From positions 45,504 through 109,503 of the forward strand of contig JANXBW010000017.1 of assembly GCA_025060325.1 (NCBI GenBank): a DNA stretch of 64,000 bases, given 5' to 3'. This DNA is from Thermoguttaceae bacterium. GTDB taxonomy: Bacteria > Planctomycetota > Planctomycetia > Pirellulales > Thermoguttaceae. The notes under the pieces were generated by a model. The model was not told the DNA's origin and searched no databases. It saw only the letters and a program-made list of their open reading frames with translations. Positions 9,344 through 20,300 of the stretch are shown here, piece after piece. The position numbers and the translations under genes are program-made. The stretch's first letter is position 1. Every line of letters begins with the position of its first letter.

Positions 9344-11734
9344 TTAATGCGTCAGGAAATAGAGAAGGACATTTGCGACAAGCCGGAAGGCATCTTCGCG
9401 CACATAGCCTTGGCATTCTGGGCCGCTATAGCCTTCTAAAGCGCAACTGATGTCATAGGGGGAGAAGATGACCGCCCACCGGCCGTCGCGCTTGATCCCT
9501 TCGAGAACGGGCGGGCCAATTTCAACTTCCGCATTCGGTTGCCCAGGTCGGCGGACCTGCCGGCGGATTTGCCGCAGGTCGTAGCCCCCCAAGTCCGGGA
9601 GGAACAAAACTTCGTCAACAGGTATGGGAACAAGCGAAGAATCCGGGAAGAGCTCGGCCATCTCGCGGCGAAAGGACTCGGCAAAGGCCGGGCTGGAGCA
9701 GATAGCATCGGCCAGCACGGATCCGCCTCTGTCGACATATTCTCTTAACCGTTGCCGCTGAGCCTGCGAGAGGACAAAGGCATTTCTTCCTGGAAAGAAA
9801 AGTATGGGCAGCTGAAAGATGGCAGGATCGGCTAGATCCACGCTTTCTGCCACAGGATAGGAGTTAAGGCGAAGTTCCCGCTCAAGGGTGCTTGTTAGCT
9901 CCAGGAGCGCACGGGGCGTAACCGCGCAGCTTCCCCCATGACGAACCATGGCCAAGGGCAATTGGTGGCGCGATCGGGCCACGGCTGTGCGAAGCCGGGT
10001 GGCAGGACTAGCCGGGTCTTTAAACCGCAGCTCCCGACCCGTGGCATAAGCCAGGATGTTGACGCCTAAGGCGATCGCAGCGTCAATTTCCCCTTGGACT
10101 GGTGGCGGATAAACTTCACTTCGCCCCGGCCGAGCAAGCTCCCACAAACAGGAAAGTGACGGCCGGTCTCCATCCGGCGGGATGTACACGACAGAGGTCC
10201 GGCAGCCATACTGTATTCCCAGTAAAGGACGGATGTACCGTGCCGGAATCGGGAGCTCCATCCGCCAAAGAGGATGCTCCGGCGGCAGCGGTTCCAAGCG
10301 ATACTGCCCTTCCGGAAAGACAAGTTCCACAAGCCGCCGAAAGCCACTATCGAAATCGGAGCTAGCGCAATTACACTCCGCTAGAAGGAATCCTCCCTGA
10401 TCGAGGTAGCCGCGGATCTTGGCCGCCACAGCCTGAGCGCCTTCTGTTGACAAAGGCAGTGGGCTCGCCTTACCAGCCAAGTAGAGTACGGGCGCTTCTA
10501 ACAAGTCGGGGACATCGGCCCGATCCAGGGGAATGACCTGCCACACCAAATCCCGCCGCCACAAGCGTTCCACATGAAAGGTCAAATTGGCCAGGTCGTT
10601 GCGATGAGGATTCCAATCCCCCTCATTGCCGTAGCGAAGCTTGGCTGCCAACACTGGCCAGCGCCCCTTGGCCAAAAAGATAAGTGCCATGGATGTGGCG
10701 ATAAACTCGTTTGCTTCGTCACCGGCTGTGCCCCGCCAATGGTCACTGGCCTGCCCTTTGGCGCGTAAGAGTTGCTCAGCACCAGCGCGGTACCAGTCGT
10801 GTCGACCAATAAAGCGTTGGGAGGTCATCCGCCCGACGCGCTCCAGGCCATAAAGGTAGTAAAACCACCAGGCCCCGGGTAACCCGGGATTATGGCTTAC
10901 TGAAAAGACATCATCGCGGCCAAGCCACTGTAGCGCCCGAGCGACGCGGTCCGGCCCGGTCTCGCTAGGACGGCAACAAACGACTTTTTCCCCTTCCACT
11001 TGAGCATCCGGAGGTCGAAGCCGGCCGTTGCAGATAATAAGCGCCGCAATACCTGCCGCAGTCATACTCCCTGTGCCAAACAGCCCCTGCTTGTAACCCC
11101 ACGAGCCGTCGGCATTTTGTACACGCTCCCAATAGGCCTTCGCCAACCGATAGGTGCGTGCGTCCACCTGAACGCCCGCCAACTCTGCCTCGTAAAGAGC
11201 AAGGAGGGCGAATTGGGAATTGGAATTATCCCCTTGTAAGGCCGGATATCCCCAGGCACCAGCGGTGGCCGGATCATCCTTGATTTGCATCTGTTCCAGC
11301 CAGCGGACATTTCGCTCGATGAGTGCCCGATCCTTCTCCGGCTCGGCCCGGCAAAAGACCATCGTCTGAAGGGCCACGGAGTAGGTCTTGGCGGTGCGGT
11401 CAAGAGGGATTTTGCGGAGGTAGGTGAGCGCGGCCTGAATGGCCGGGTCACCCGGATCGACACCGGCGCTTAAAAGGGCTAGCGTGCACAGGGCGGTAAC
11501 CCCGCCGGGGTAGCCGGGCTTTTCCGGCCAGCTACCGTTCCGCTGCGTGCGTTTCAAAAAAGCCACCGCTCCATCAATCGCTTGCCGGACGTCTTCGGCC
11601 GTCACTTCGGCCAAGAGAGTCCTCGGGTTCCGGAATGTAAGGCCTACTAAGCATAGCCAAATTATCCACAAGCGAGGTATGAGAAAGGCCGCCGGCAGAA
11701 GGCGCCGGTAGGATCGGTGATTACGATTTGCCAT
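9344..11734 (-). CDS. DUF4159 domain protein with prenyltransferase/squalene-cyclase-like repeats
   Basis: AIDGAVAFLKRTQRNGSWPEKPGYPGGVTALCTLALL repeats, then DUF4159-like C-terminus (LAECNCASSDFDSGFRRLVELVFPE..., GGYDLRQIRRQ). Start chosen at internal ATG (ORF extends to 11833). Confidence 0.75.
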   Translation of the reverse strand: MANRNHRSYRRLLPAAFLIPRLWIIWLCLVGLTFRNPRTLLAEVTAEDVRQAIDGAVAFLKRTQRNGSWPEKPGYPGGVTALCTLALLSAGVDPGDPAIQAALTYLRKIPLDRTAKTYSVALQTMVFCRAEPEKDRALIERNVRWLEQMQIKDDPATAGAWGYPALQGDNSNSQFALLALYEAELAGVQVDARTYRLAKAYWERVQNADGSWGYKQGLFGTGSMTAAGIAALIICNGRLRPPDAQVEGEKVVCCRPSETGPDRVARALQWLGRDDVFSVSHNPGLPGAWWFYYLYGLERVGRMTSQRFIGRHDWYRAGAEQLLRAKGQASDHWRGTAGDEANEFIATSMALIFLAKGRWPVLAAKLRYGNEGDWNPHRNDLANLTFHVERLWRRDLVWQVIPLDRADVPDLLEAPVLYLAGKASPLPLSTEGAQAVAAKIRGYLDQGGFLLAECNCASSDFDSGFRRLVELVFPEGQYRLEPLPPEHPLWRMELPIPARYIRPLLGIQYGCRTSVVYIPPDGDRPSLSCLWELARPGRSEVYPPPVQGEIDAAIALGVNILAYATGRELRFKDPASPATRLRTAVARSRHQLPLAMVRHGGSCAVTPRALLELTSTLERELRLNSYPVAESVDLADPAIFQLPILFFPGRNAFVLSQAQRQRLREYVDRGGSVLADAICSSPAFAESFRREMAELFPDSSLVPIPVDEVLFLPDLGGYDLRQIRRQVRRPGQPNAEVEIGPPVLEGIKRDGRWAVIFSPYDISCALEGYSGPECQGYVREDAFRLVANVLLYFLTH

Positions 11735-11900
11735 TGTTCTCGTCGACAATCTTAAGACGATGACAGGCGGCTCGTTTTTGGGTGCGGCAAGAATTTGACA
11801 CAAGAATTGGCCGCTAGGGCGACAAACGTTCACTTAGAGTTACCAGCATAGTATCTACCAAAAAGGCGGTCGAGGCTTTAAGCGTCGAAGCTCTCCGTGA

Positions 11901-12092
11901 TTACGCACTTGAGGGATTTTGTCCCGCGCGGGAGCCCGGCGCTTGCGAGTGGCTTGCCCTCTGGGTTGGGTGCCCCTCCCGCGGTGGATGGTAGGTGCGA
12001 AGCCAAACGGTCATTAGCGTAAACAGCCAGCGAACAGCAAGATACGATACCACAACATAAAGCGCAAAACGGAAAACAGTGTTTATATCCAC
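11901..12092 (-). CDS. Small single-TM hypothetical protein (tentative)
   Basis: GTG start giving VDINTVFRFALYVVVSYLAVRWLFTLMTVWLRTY hydrophobic segment; directly downstream of PII gene. Start uncertain. Confidence 0.3.
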   Translation of the reverse strand: MDINTVFRFALYVVVSYLAVRWLFTLMTVWLRTYHPPREGHPTQRASHSQAPGSRAGQNPSSA

Positions 12093-12358
12093 CGAACGAA
12101 CTCCGAACCGGGCGAACTCCGAAGAATTTCTCCGCTTAGTGCCCTTAAGAATCTGGAGCGGCTGGCTTGCCCAGTCCCCCTTTTCGCTCCGCGGTTTTCG
12201 ATCCAAGGGGTAGTTGAGTTGTTCCCGGACAAGCTTAACGCAGTCGGCCATTCCAAACGAGCGGTCAACTGTCGATGAAACCACCCCCAGCTTTAGCCTA
12301 ATGGCAATGTCAGTCCATCTGGCACTCGTTTTGATCAGAGCTGGCAAGCTCGGCTCGT

Positions 12359-12706
12359 CTATGACGCCTCTACCTCGATCGTTGCCGCGGCGGCCTTTTC
12401 GTCACCGGTAGGGTCCGCGGCCGGCACCACGAAGATCTTCCCGTCGCCCATACGTCCTGTTCGCGCCGCGGAAACAATCGCTCGGATCACCTGCTCGGTT
12501 TTCTCGTCTCTCACCCAAAGCGTAAGTTGCACCTTCGGCAAGTAAGCAAGCGAGTATTCGCTGCCCCGATATTCGTCGAGATAGCTTTTTTGTCGACCAA
12601 ATCCCTTCACCTCTCGGACAGCAAGGGCTTCGATCGCGGTCGGGTCAAGGGCCGCAAGCACTTTTTCTGCCAAAAACGGCCGAACAATGGCAATTATCTG
12701 CTTCAT
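12359..12706 (-). CDS. PII family nitrogen regulatory protein
   Basis: MKQIIAIVRPFLAEKVLAAL...VREVKGFGRQKSYLDEYRGSEYSLAYLPKVQLTLWV...GRMGDGKIFVVP, PII signatures including the T-loop. Confidence 0.92.
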   Translation of the reverse strand: MKQIIAIVRPFLAEKVLAALDPTAIEALAVREVKGFGRQKSYLDEYRGSEYSLAYLPKVQLTLWVRDEKTEQVIRAIVSAARTGRMGDGKIFVVPAADPTGDEKAAAATIEVEAS

Positions 12707-13255
12707 AGGTACGTTTATGCTTAGTCCACAGTTGCTTCGCAGGCGGTCAACGACTTGGGTCTGCCTCAAAAGCGTGTCTTTTGGCTCTTCGTTCCCTCGC
12801 CGAGGCTAAAGAGTCCCATGCGTCGGTGTGCTCCCCAGGCTCAACCTGCCCGCAATTTACTCCGATAGGTTGTTTCGGCGGTGATTGGCAAAGCATTTCT
12901 TGTTTTAACCGTTGCCGGTTTCAACTTGCGATTATACCGGCGAGTGGGATTTCCGCGGAGAGAACCTTCGCCTTACCACTAAGTTACGTTTGCCTGGGAT
13001 TGTTCAGCAGGAGGAGCACAACCGGCTTTGCGAGGAACATCGATCCTATTATCCGCGCCTGCAAGCGGGGCGTATGAAGGTACTTCCAAAGGGACACTGT
13101 GGAGTGAGGGGGGAGGCAAAGTTTACACGGGCAAAGAGTGGCCCGAAGCCGGGCTGATCATGGGAAGCATCTCGGACCGAACTGTCCGGCGGGATGACCG
13201 CGGCGGTAAGGAAAATCGGTTGTCCCGCTGCAAGGCATCTCAGCAAGGGTGCGGC

Positions 13256-14623
13256 TTACCTTTCGGAGATCCGCACTGGCCGCGAGCTGGAAGCCTGGGG
13301 CCGCCCTGGCATACTCTCCTCGCCAAACCAATGGGGAGGTGGCACGGCAAAATTGGCTGCGGAGGAAAGATCCCTGCGTGCATCGGGGGAGGATTGGCCA
13401 AAGATGCGGCCGACGACGCAGGCGGCGGCTCTTCCGGCCGCCCCGGGTTGTCCATAGGCCTCCTTCAGTTGCCGCAGACGTCGCCGGCATTCATTGTAGG
13501 CTGCCGGGTCGGATAGCCATCCCAGGACATGTTCGGCAATGGCCGCAGATGGATCTCGGTAAGTCAAAAATTCGGGGTAGATCGTGCCATCTTGATCCTT
13601 AAGCCCTGGCCATCTGCGCCCTGGTTGGAGCGGATTTTGCGCGGCAAGCAGGTTGACTAAACAGATGTACCGTACCTGACGGAAAAATCCTTGCGCAAGC
13701 CACGCGGAGGCCGGAATATGATAAACAATGGCCGCAGGCTTCTCGTGATACAAAAGCTCAAGGCTCACCGATCCCGAAACGGCCACACAACACCGAGCAA
13801 TGTGGATGAGCTCCTGTGTCTTGCCAGCCCAAATGTGGAGGGGAAATTCAATCTCTGCCGAATGTTCTTGCAGCCACTGAGCATGTTCCGATGAGAAGGC
13901 AGCAACGGCAAAGCGTGTTGCCGGCCGACATTTGGCCACCTCTCTTGCCACCCGAAGCAGGATGTGATAGTTGGCCTCAAGCTCCTGCATTCGCGAGCCA
14001 GGCAGGAGCGTCACCCAGGGACCGGCGTCAAGTCGCAGGCTGTTAATGAACGCTCGATCTAGTGCTCGTTGCGAAAGATAGTCAAAGAAGGGATGGCCGA
14101 TATAAACAACTGAACAGCCATGCTGACGGAAGAAGTCGGCTTCAAACGGCAGTGTGCACAGGACAAGGTCGGTAAGCCGACGCATTTTGTGGACACGCCA
14201 TCGTGCCCACGCCCACACCTGGGGCGGCACGTAATAGAAGACGGGGATGCCGCATCGCTTTGCCGCTCGGGCAATCCACCAATTAAAGCCCGGAAAGTCA
14301 ACAAGAATCACCCCAGCTGGGGGGTTCGTTCGAAAGGTCTTGGCCGCCTTCTGCCAAAGGTTGACAAATCGTGGCAAATGGAGGAAAGCCCGGCCGAACC
14401 ACATCACCGCCCATTGCGTTAAGTCCGCATAGAGGTGACACCCGGCCGAAGCAAGGTGTCGCCCGCCGTATCCAAAGGCCAAGAGGTCCGGCATGAGTCG
14501 ACGAATTTCGCGCAGGAGTGTCGCCGCGTGGAGGTCCCCGCTTGGTTCGCCGGCAGAAAAGAATAAGCTCGGCGTTGACTGATTACCCGCTGGGAGTTTG
14601 GTGCGCGCCTCATCCGACATCAT
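13256..14623 (-). CDS. lpxB: Lipid-A-disaccharide synthase
   Basis: FFSAGEPSGDLHAATLLREIRR, VDFPGFNWWIARAAKRCGIPVFYYVPPQVWAWARWRVHKMRRLTDLVLCTLPFE, LLPGSRMQELEANYHILL. Confidence 0.95.
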   Translation of the reverse strand: MMSDEARTKLPAGNQSTPSLFFSAGEPSGDLHAATLLREIRRLMPDLLAFGYGGRHLASAGCHLYADLTQWAVMWFGRAFLHLPRFVNLWQKAAKTFRTNPPAGVILVDFPGFNWWIARAAKRCGIPVFYYVPPQVWAWARWRVHKMRRLTDLVLCTLPFEADFFRQHGCSVVYIGHPFFDYLSQRALDRAFINSLRLDAGPWVTLLPGSRMQELEANYHILLRVAREVAKCRPATRFAVAAFSSEHAQWLQEHSAEIEFPLHIWAGKTQELIHIARCCVAVSGSVSLELLYHEKPAAIVYHIPASAWLAQGFFRQVRYICLVNLLAAQNPLQPGRRWPGLKDQDGTIYPEFLTYRDPSAAIAEHVLGWLSDPAAYNECRRRLRQLKEAYGQPGAAGRAAACVVGRIFGQSSPDARRDLSSAANFAVPPPHWFGEESMPGRPQASSSRPVRISER

Positions 14624-15452
14624 CCCGCCTCCATGAGGGATGCCGCTTGGCCGGGTAAAATTAGTGGCAAAGAATCAATCGATCTGTGGACGAACTTTTC
14701 GGGCGGAGACTGGCCTCTTCCCTCCGCAGCAAAGCGATCTGAAGCCAGCTCGGCTATTTGTAAAAATCTCGTCAGCCACCTTGGGTAAACCGCGTTTTAA
14801 CTGGGCGCCCGTCAAGCACGGTTCTGGAAGGAATTGTCATCAACCGGTGCCTCCCATAGCTGGGTCGGGTCTTGCCCCAACCACCACGCGGTTTGTTTGG
14901 GCTTTAAAAGGGTTAAGGGAGTCAGTTTGGTCAAGAGCACCAATCGGGGGAAAGGCCAGTTTCTAGACGTGATGCTGTGGGAGTAACGGAGCTTCCCGAA
15001 AAGTCTTAGAGGCTAACGCCGGCCCGGCCGAACACCGGGTTGAGAGTGCGCAAGCACCTTGCAGCAAGGACCATTAAATATACAAGTAAGTTGCTAATTT
15101 AACTAATGTACTTTTGGCCTAGTCACCGGTTCCAGAAGGTCTTCTTGTCCGGCTTTCGCTGGGGAAATAAGGCCGGAGATTCGTTTTCGTCAACGTCCCG
15201 GTGTGGGTGGTGATCCCAGGAGCCCTAGCTGCTGAAAGGGGATCACGACCTCCGGTGCGGATTTCTCGCCAGACTCTTGACCGGCATATGTAATCGACTA
15301 ATCATTGGAGGGGTCATCAACCGAAAGCCATTTAGTAGAGTCGGGTTAATCCGCAAATTTCCCTATTAGCCAACGCCCCGGCAAGACTGCATGATTCGTA
15401 GCTTGAGCAACAAACTAATCATCTGGCGAAGGATCGCTACTTGTCGCTGTTG

Positions 15453-15475
15453 TTGTCCGGCGTGACGCCGGACAA
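15453..15475. other. Perfect 10-bp stem-loop TTGTCCGGCG-TGA-CGCCGGACAA
   Basis: Exact inverted repeat with 3-nt loop, about 170 bp upstream of the serine acetyltransferase start; not followed by a long T tract. Confidence 0.6.
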
Positions 15476-15647
15476 GCCCACCTCTTTTCGCCGCTTTTAA
15501 CCTGCCGTTTGCTTTGGTGTAGCTCTGGCCGTGGAAGTTCGGAAGGAATAAGCCTTCCCCCCTTTACCACACACCGACTGGCGGACCACTCGCACCCAAC
15601 CATTCTGGCCGAGCGAACTTTGTCAAGGCACGATTGGAGTCATAGCG

Positions 15648-16637
15648 ATGATGCCCTTTGTGGTCCTGAGGAAGGACAAGATTCCGGAGATTACCGATCG
15701 GCTAGTGGCGACCTATCGCGAGGTAGAGAGCCTTACCCATCTCGGTCACTGCCCTTTGCCAAATTACGAGGTCGTCATTAGCTGCATTGAAGATCTAAAG
15801 GAGGTGCTTTTCCCGGGTTATCGCCGGCGGGAGTTTCTCCATTGGGAGAACATTGGCTACTACGTGGGCTCGTTGATCGACAGACTGCACGATCGGCTGC
15901 GGGCCCAGATTGCTCGGGCACTGTGCCACGCTGCCGGAGATGACATCAGTTGCACTTCGGAACAGAGGACGTTTTACGAAAGGCTCGGTGACGAGAAGGC
16001 GATTGCCTTTCTGGAACAACTCCCGGAGCTGCGGCGGATCTTGGCGTTGGACGCTCAGGCGGCCTACGATGGCGATCCGGCGTGTAAGTCGCTGGATGAG
16101 GTCATCTTCTGCTACCCGGGATTTGAGGCAGTAACTGTTTATCGACTTGCTCATTTGCTGCATGAGTTAGGCGTGCCGCTCATCCCGCGAATGATGACCG
16201 AATGGGCACATAGCCGCACGGGAATCGATATTCATCCGGGCGCAAAGATCGGCAAACATTTCTTCATCGACCACGGTACTGGTGTTGTCATTGGCGAGAC
16301 CTGCGAAATCGGCGACCACGTTAAGATCTATCAGGGGGTGACGCTGGGGGCACTCAGCTTTCCCACGGATGCTGAGGGGAAACTTGTCCGTGGACTAAAG
16401 CGCCACCCCACGATCGAGGATCGTGTTGTCATTTACGCCAATGCGACTATCTTAGGCGGTGAGACGGTGATCGGGCATGATTCAGTCATTGGATCAAGCG
16501 TTTGGTTGACAAGCTCCGTCCCGCCGTATACGACCGTCACCATGGAGAAGCCTCGTTTACGTATGCGGGGCAAGAACGGCGATGAGCTTCGGCCCGTGGT
16601 CAAAGAGCCGGTACCCGCGGCTGACTCGCAAGTCTAG
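15648..16637 (+). CDS. cysE: Serine O-acetyltransferase
   Basis: SAT N-terminal helices plus hexapeptide-repeat domain: [50 protein letters not shown]. Confidence 0.92.
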   Translation: MMPFVVLRKDKIPEITDRLVATYREVESLTHLGHCPLPNYEVVISCIEDLKEVLFPGYRRREFLHWENIGYYVGSLIDRLHDRLRAQIARALCHAAGDDISCTSEQRTFYERLGDEKAIAFLEQLPELRRILALDAQAAYDGDPACKSLDEVIFCYPGFEAVTVYRLAHLLHELGVPLIPRMMTEWAHSRTGIDIHPGAKIGKHFFIDHGTGVVIGETCEIGDHVKIYQGVTLGALSFPTDAEGKLVRGLKRHPTIEDRVVIYANATILGGETVIGHDSVIGSSVWLTSSVPPYTTVTMEKPRLRMRGKNGDELRPVVKEPVPAADSQV

Positions 16638-17339
16638 GTACCCTGGTGGCTGGGCTTTTTTCGGCAACAACTACCTTCCCTCTATCAGCGATTTACTACG
16701 CGCGATGGAAGACCGTGCCGCGATGGTGCTAAAGAAGGGAAAGTCGATCGAGTTTTGCGTGTAACCTTTGAAGTAACTTGTTAGGGGAAATCTCTATGGT
16801 TTAGGGGGGCTCGGCCTTAGCAACAAGTGCGGCGTGAAATTAACGCGGTGTGGCCATGCCCGCGGAGGAGGAACTAAGAGGAAGTCGGTGCATCGGAGAT
16901 TAAGGTCGCTCGATTATTTTCTGGGCATCCCTGGGGCCAAAACACGAGATCGGTTGAATACCACTCGGCTTTGTGCCAGGCTGCTTTTCCAGTTAAGCAA
17001 GGAGATCTTTCTTAGGCTTGCCTTCCGCGCGGAGTTTTTAATGACAAGATCGCGCTAACAAGCTAGCCTCCCGCATTGAGATATTCCTGTCGACTTTCAG
17101 CTTGATTCAGCAGAGGCTAGTAATGGGCCACAAGTTAGCAGTTACGGCTATCTTTTTCTCGTGAGCTTGTTGAAAGCGTGTCATGTTATAGCTCGAGGCG
17201 CTGCCAACCGGTCTGGAAATCACAAGTAAAAAATGGGGTGAGACACGGGTAATGCAGTTGGTACCTTCCGCCGTTTTCGCCCGGGATGACACGGTCTCTG
17301 AGGTTCTTATGCACAGTAACCGGCCCTGACGCGGTGCGT

Positions 17340-20300
17340 TTATCCTACGGGCCTTAAATTGACGGCATTAAGAACGAGTTTGCCGCTGGATGGGTGTGTG
17401 GAAACCGCCAGTTGGAAAATGACGACCTGGCTTTGCATTAGGGCATGGCCGGGCTCAATTCGAAAATCCCTGTAATACGGCACAAAGAGCCACTCCGAGT
17501 TTTTCTGATAGCCGAACAAGTTTATCCCTTGCAACTCCTCGGGGGACGGAGCTGTGTCCGGAGAAGTCAGGCGCCGGTTAAGTGCCTCGATTCGCTCGTG
17601 TTCTGCGTGATTGTGGATCAACTGCTTTTGCGAAAAACGCAGATGGGCACAAAGACGGGCAAATTCAGCTTTAAGGTTGGTATCTTCTTTCTTTCGGATC
17701 TTTGGCAGCAAGTGGGAAGAGGCATACTCAATCGCCGCCTGAACATGGCCGCACTCGAAAAGAAGGAATAGCTCCAGGGCGTCAGCCGAATATTGTCGGG
17801 AAATAAGCCTAGGGAGTTCGCTGCAAAGCTCCTTGGCTTTCTCAGGTGGAGCTACCGATGCTAAAAGTTTTTCCAAGGTGGCTGTGGACAGTGTGCCATG
17901 GGCCCAAGCCGTCCGGATGAACCGGATGGCATCGGTTATTCGCCCCTGGGAAACAGCAGCTGCCACAAGCCGTTCACCCATCTCGTCAACTAATCGTAAG
18001 CAGCGCACATAGTGCCCGGCCTGTGGGAACTTCCCCTCGTCGATTAACTGCGTAATCAGACTCCCAACAAAGGTCCTGACGGCTTCCGACGCTTTCTGCC
18101 CTTGCCAACGGACTTTGTGGAAAGATTCCAGGATTTTGGCAGCTCCTTCCTCCTGAGCACGCTGCTCCAGCAGCTCAAGTATTCCACTTTGATCAGGTCG
18201 GGAACCAAGACGCCCTATCCAAGGAAGCGCAATCTCCAAATAACCGTTTGCTAAGCACCATGCGAGAAACCTGTCCCCAAGTTCCTGAAACTTTTTTCGT
18301 TCGCGTAAAGGGGATTCACGTGACCATTGACTTGGCAGCCAGTATAGGTACAGAGCGACGGTGTCCAGCGCGTTCACCTGAGACGCAATATCCAGAAAGT
18401 TTTCGAAAACCCCTGTTAATAGTCCGGTTTCTGCAAGCGCCTGCGTAACCGATCTGACGAGATCTGCGTGGCACAGGGCGTGTACAGCGCGAAGGAGCGA
18501 AGCTGTGGAAATTTTCGCTAGCCTTTTGAAGCATTCCTTAAGCTCGTTTAATTGAACCCCGGCTTTCCAAGGCCAAAGTAATGCTGCAAGCTCAGCTTGC
18601 TGTAAACCCAGTTTAATGCCCCAGACAATGGCCGCCCCTACGCGTCGTTCTTCGGCTAGCTTGTCAATCAAAAATTCCGGCGTCAACTCTGCCGAAAGAT
18701 TGAATTCCTCGATCAGACGAAGGGCCTCTTCCCACTGTCCTGCCTTGATATACCCATCAACTATTTTCCGGCCAAGCTGCGCGCGTAGTCCGAGGCGTCT
18801 TGTCCATTCTGTGGCCGCACCGAGCTTGCCTGACTCAACCAGCTTGCAAAGCCACTCTGCGACAGGATAGCTGTTTTGCTCCCCTAATGTTTCGACGATC
18901 AGCAGGGCATGCTCCCAGTTCCCGGAGGCTATCGTATTTTGGAGAATCTGCCGGGGAAATTGCGCCAACAGGTCTAGTTCCTTAAGAAAAGAGAGTGCGG
19001 CAGGTACTCCTTCGGTCTCGATTAGGTGTTGGGTAAAAGTTTTGAAACCCAGCTCTGGTTCTAACTGTTGACGAAGGCCGGCTGACAGACGCTCATGCCA
19101 CTCTCTTAGAAGTCTCAGGGCCGTTTTCCATTGACAAGCGTTCTTAAGGCCCTGGAGGATCGTCCGTGCGAATTGCTCCTCCAATCCAAACTGAGACACC
19201 CAATTGCCGGCGAGAGTAAATTTTCTTTTCTCGCATAGCTCCTCGATCCACCTGGCAGGAGGAAATTCATTTTCGAGTTGCAGCCGCCAGATACACTCCA
19301 AGATAATTTCGGTCTGGTCCTCGCGCTGGCAAGCTTGGATTAAGGTGGGAGCCAGTTTACGGAGCTGAAATTTTTCCATCCAATGAAGTGCTTCAGTTAC
19401 CGAGCCTTGTCGAATGAGTTTTTCGACGTATGGGGCCGGATCAACCATGTCTTCCAATTGGAAGCCCCATATGAACAACAAACAGAATCGGGGCGCGAAC
19501 TCGTACTTTGTCCACTTTTTGGTGAGGAGGTCAGCGGCCTCTTCTTGAAGGTTTGCAGGAATGGGGGCTTCCCTTGACTGAAGTGGAGCGAGCAATGCTT
19601 CCGCGTATCGTCGTGCATTCGGCCCCAGTCTCCGCAGGGCGCTGAAGGTCGCCTCGACGGCCGGGGCCTCCCCGGTAAACGCGCGGGCCAAAATCCGCGG
19701 AATGCCAGCTATGTGTTTGACTTGTCGGGCCTCCCGAAGCCAGTGGGCTAAAGTCTTCCCGTCCCCGAGGATATAGATGGTCCGGAACTTCTCCGTTAGC
19801 TCATTTTCCGACTGCCGTGGCAAGCTGGAGATGTCCAGACGCCCCAGAACGTTCGTTACGCGTTCAATGGAGGGAGCCAATTCGCTTTGTACACACCGGG
19901 CAGCCAAGGACAGTTCTCGTTCGACGACACTGTCGAAAAGTGCCTTCGGCGACCCAAGTAGGCCGTAGAGGAGCACCAATGGCTCTCGCCAAAACTCGTT
20001 GCCTCTGAGCGGCTCGATCGCTGTGGGCGAAAGCTCATAGCGGGCTTTCAACCCAAGCGCGGCGAAATACTCTTGGTACATTTCGTGGGCGAAAGCGAGG
20101 ATATCCCCTTGGTCGGTGAGAAGCCCATTGTCGACGATTTCGTGAACAAACGCTGCGGAGTCAACTTGGTAACCTACTGCGTTGGCACGAGAATTTATGA
20201 CCTCCCAAGCGTAAAGCCGCGGAAAACTTACGCGATTATCGAGCCGGGACTTATACCCCAGCTCACTTAACAGATCAAGCTTTATATCTCGACGTGTCTG

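Noticed and set aside
12912-13157. Short ORF with helical-looking stretch (VQQEEHNRLCEEHRSYYPRLQ) near lpxB 3' end
   Set aside because: Possible gene remnant, but too short and unrecognised to call.
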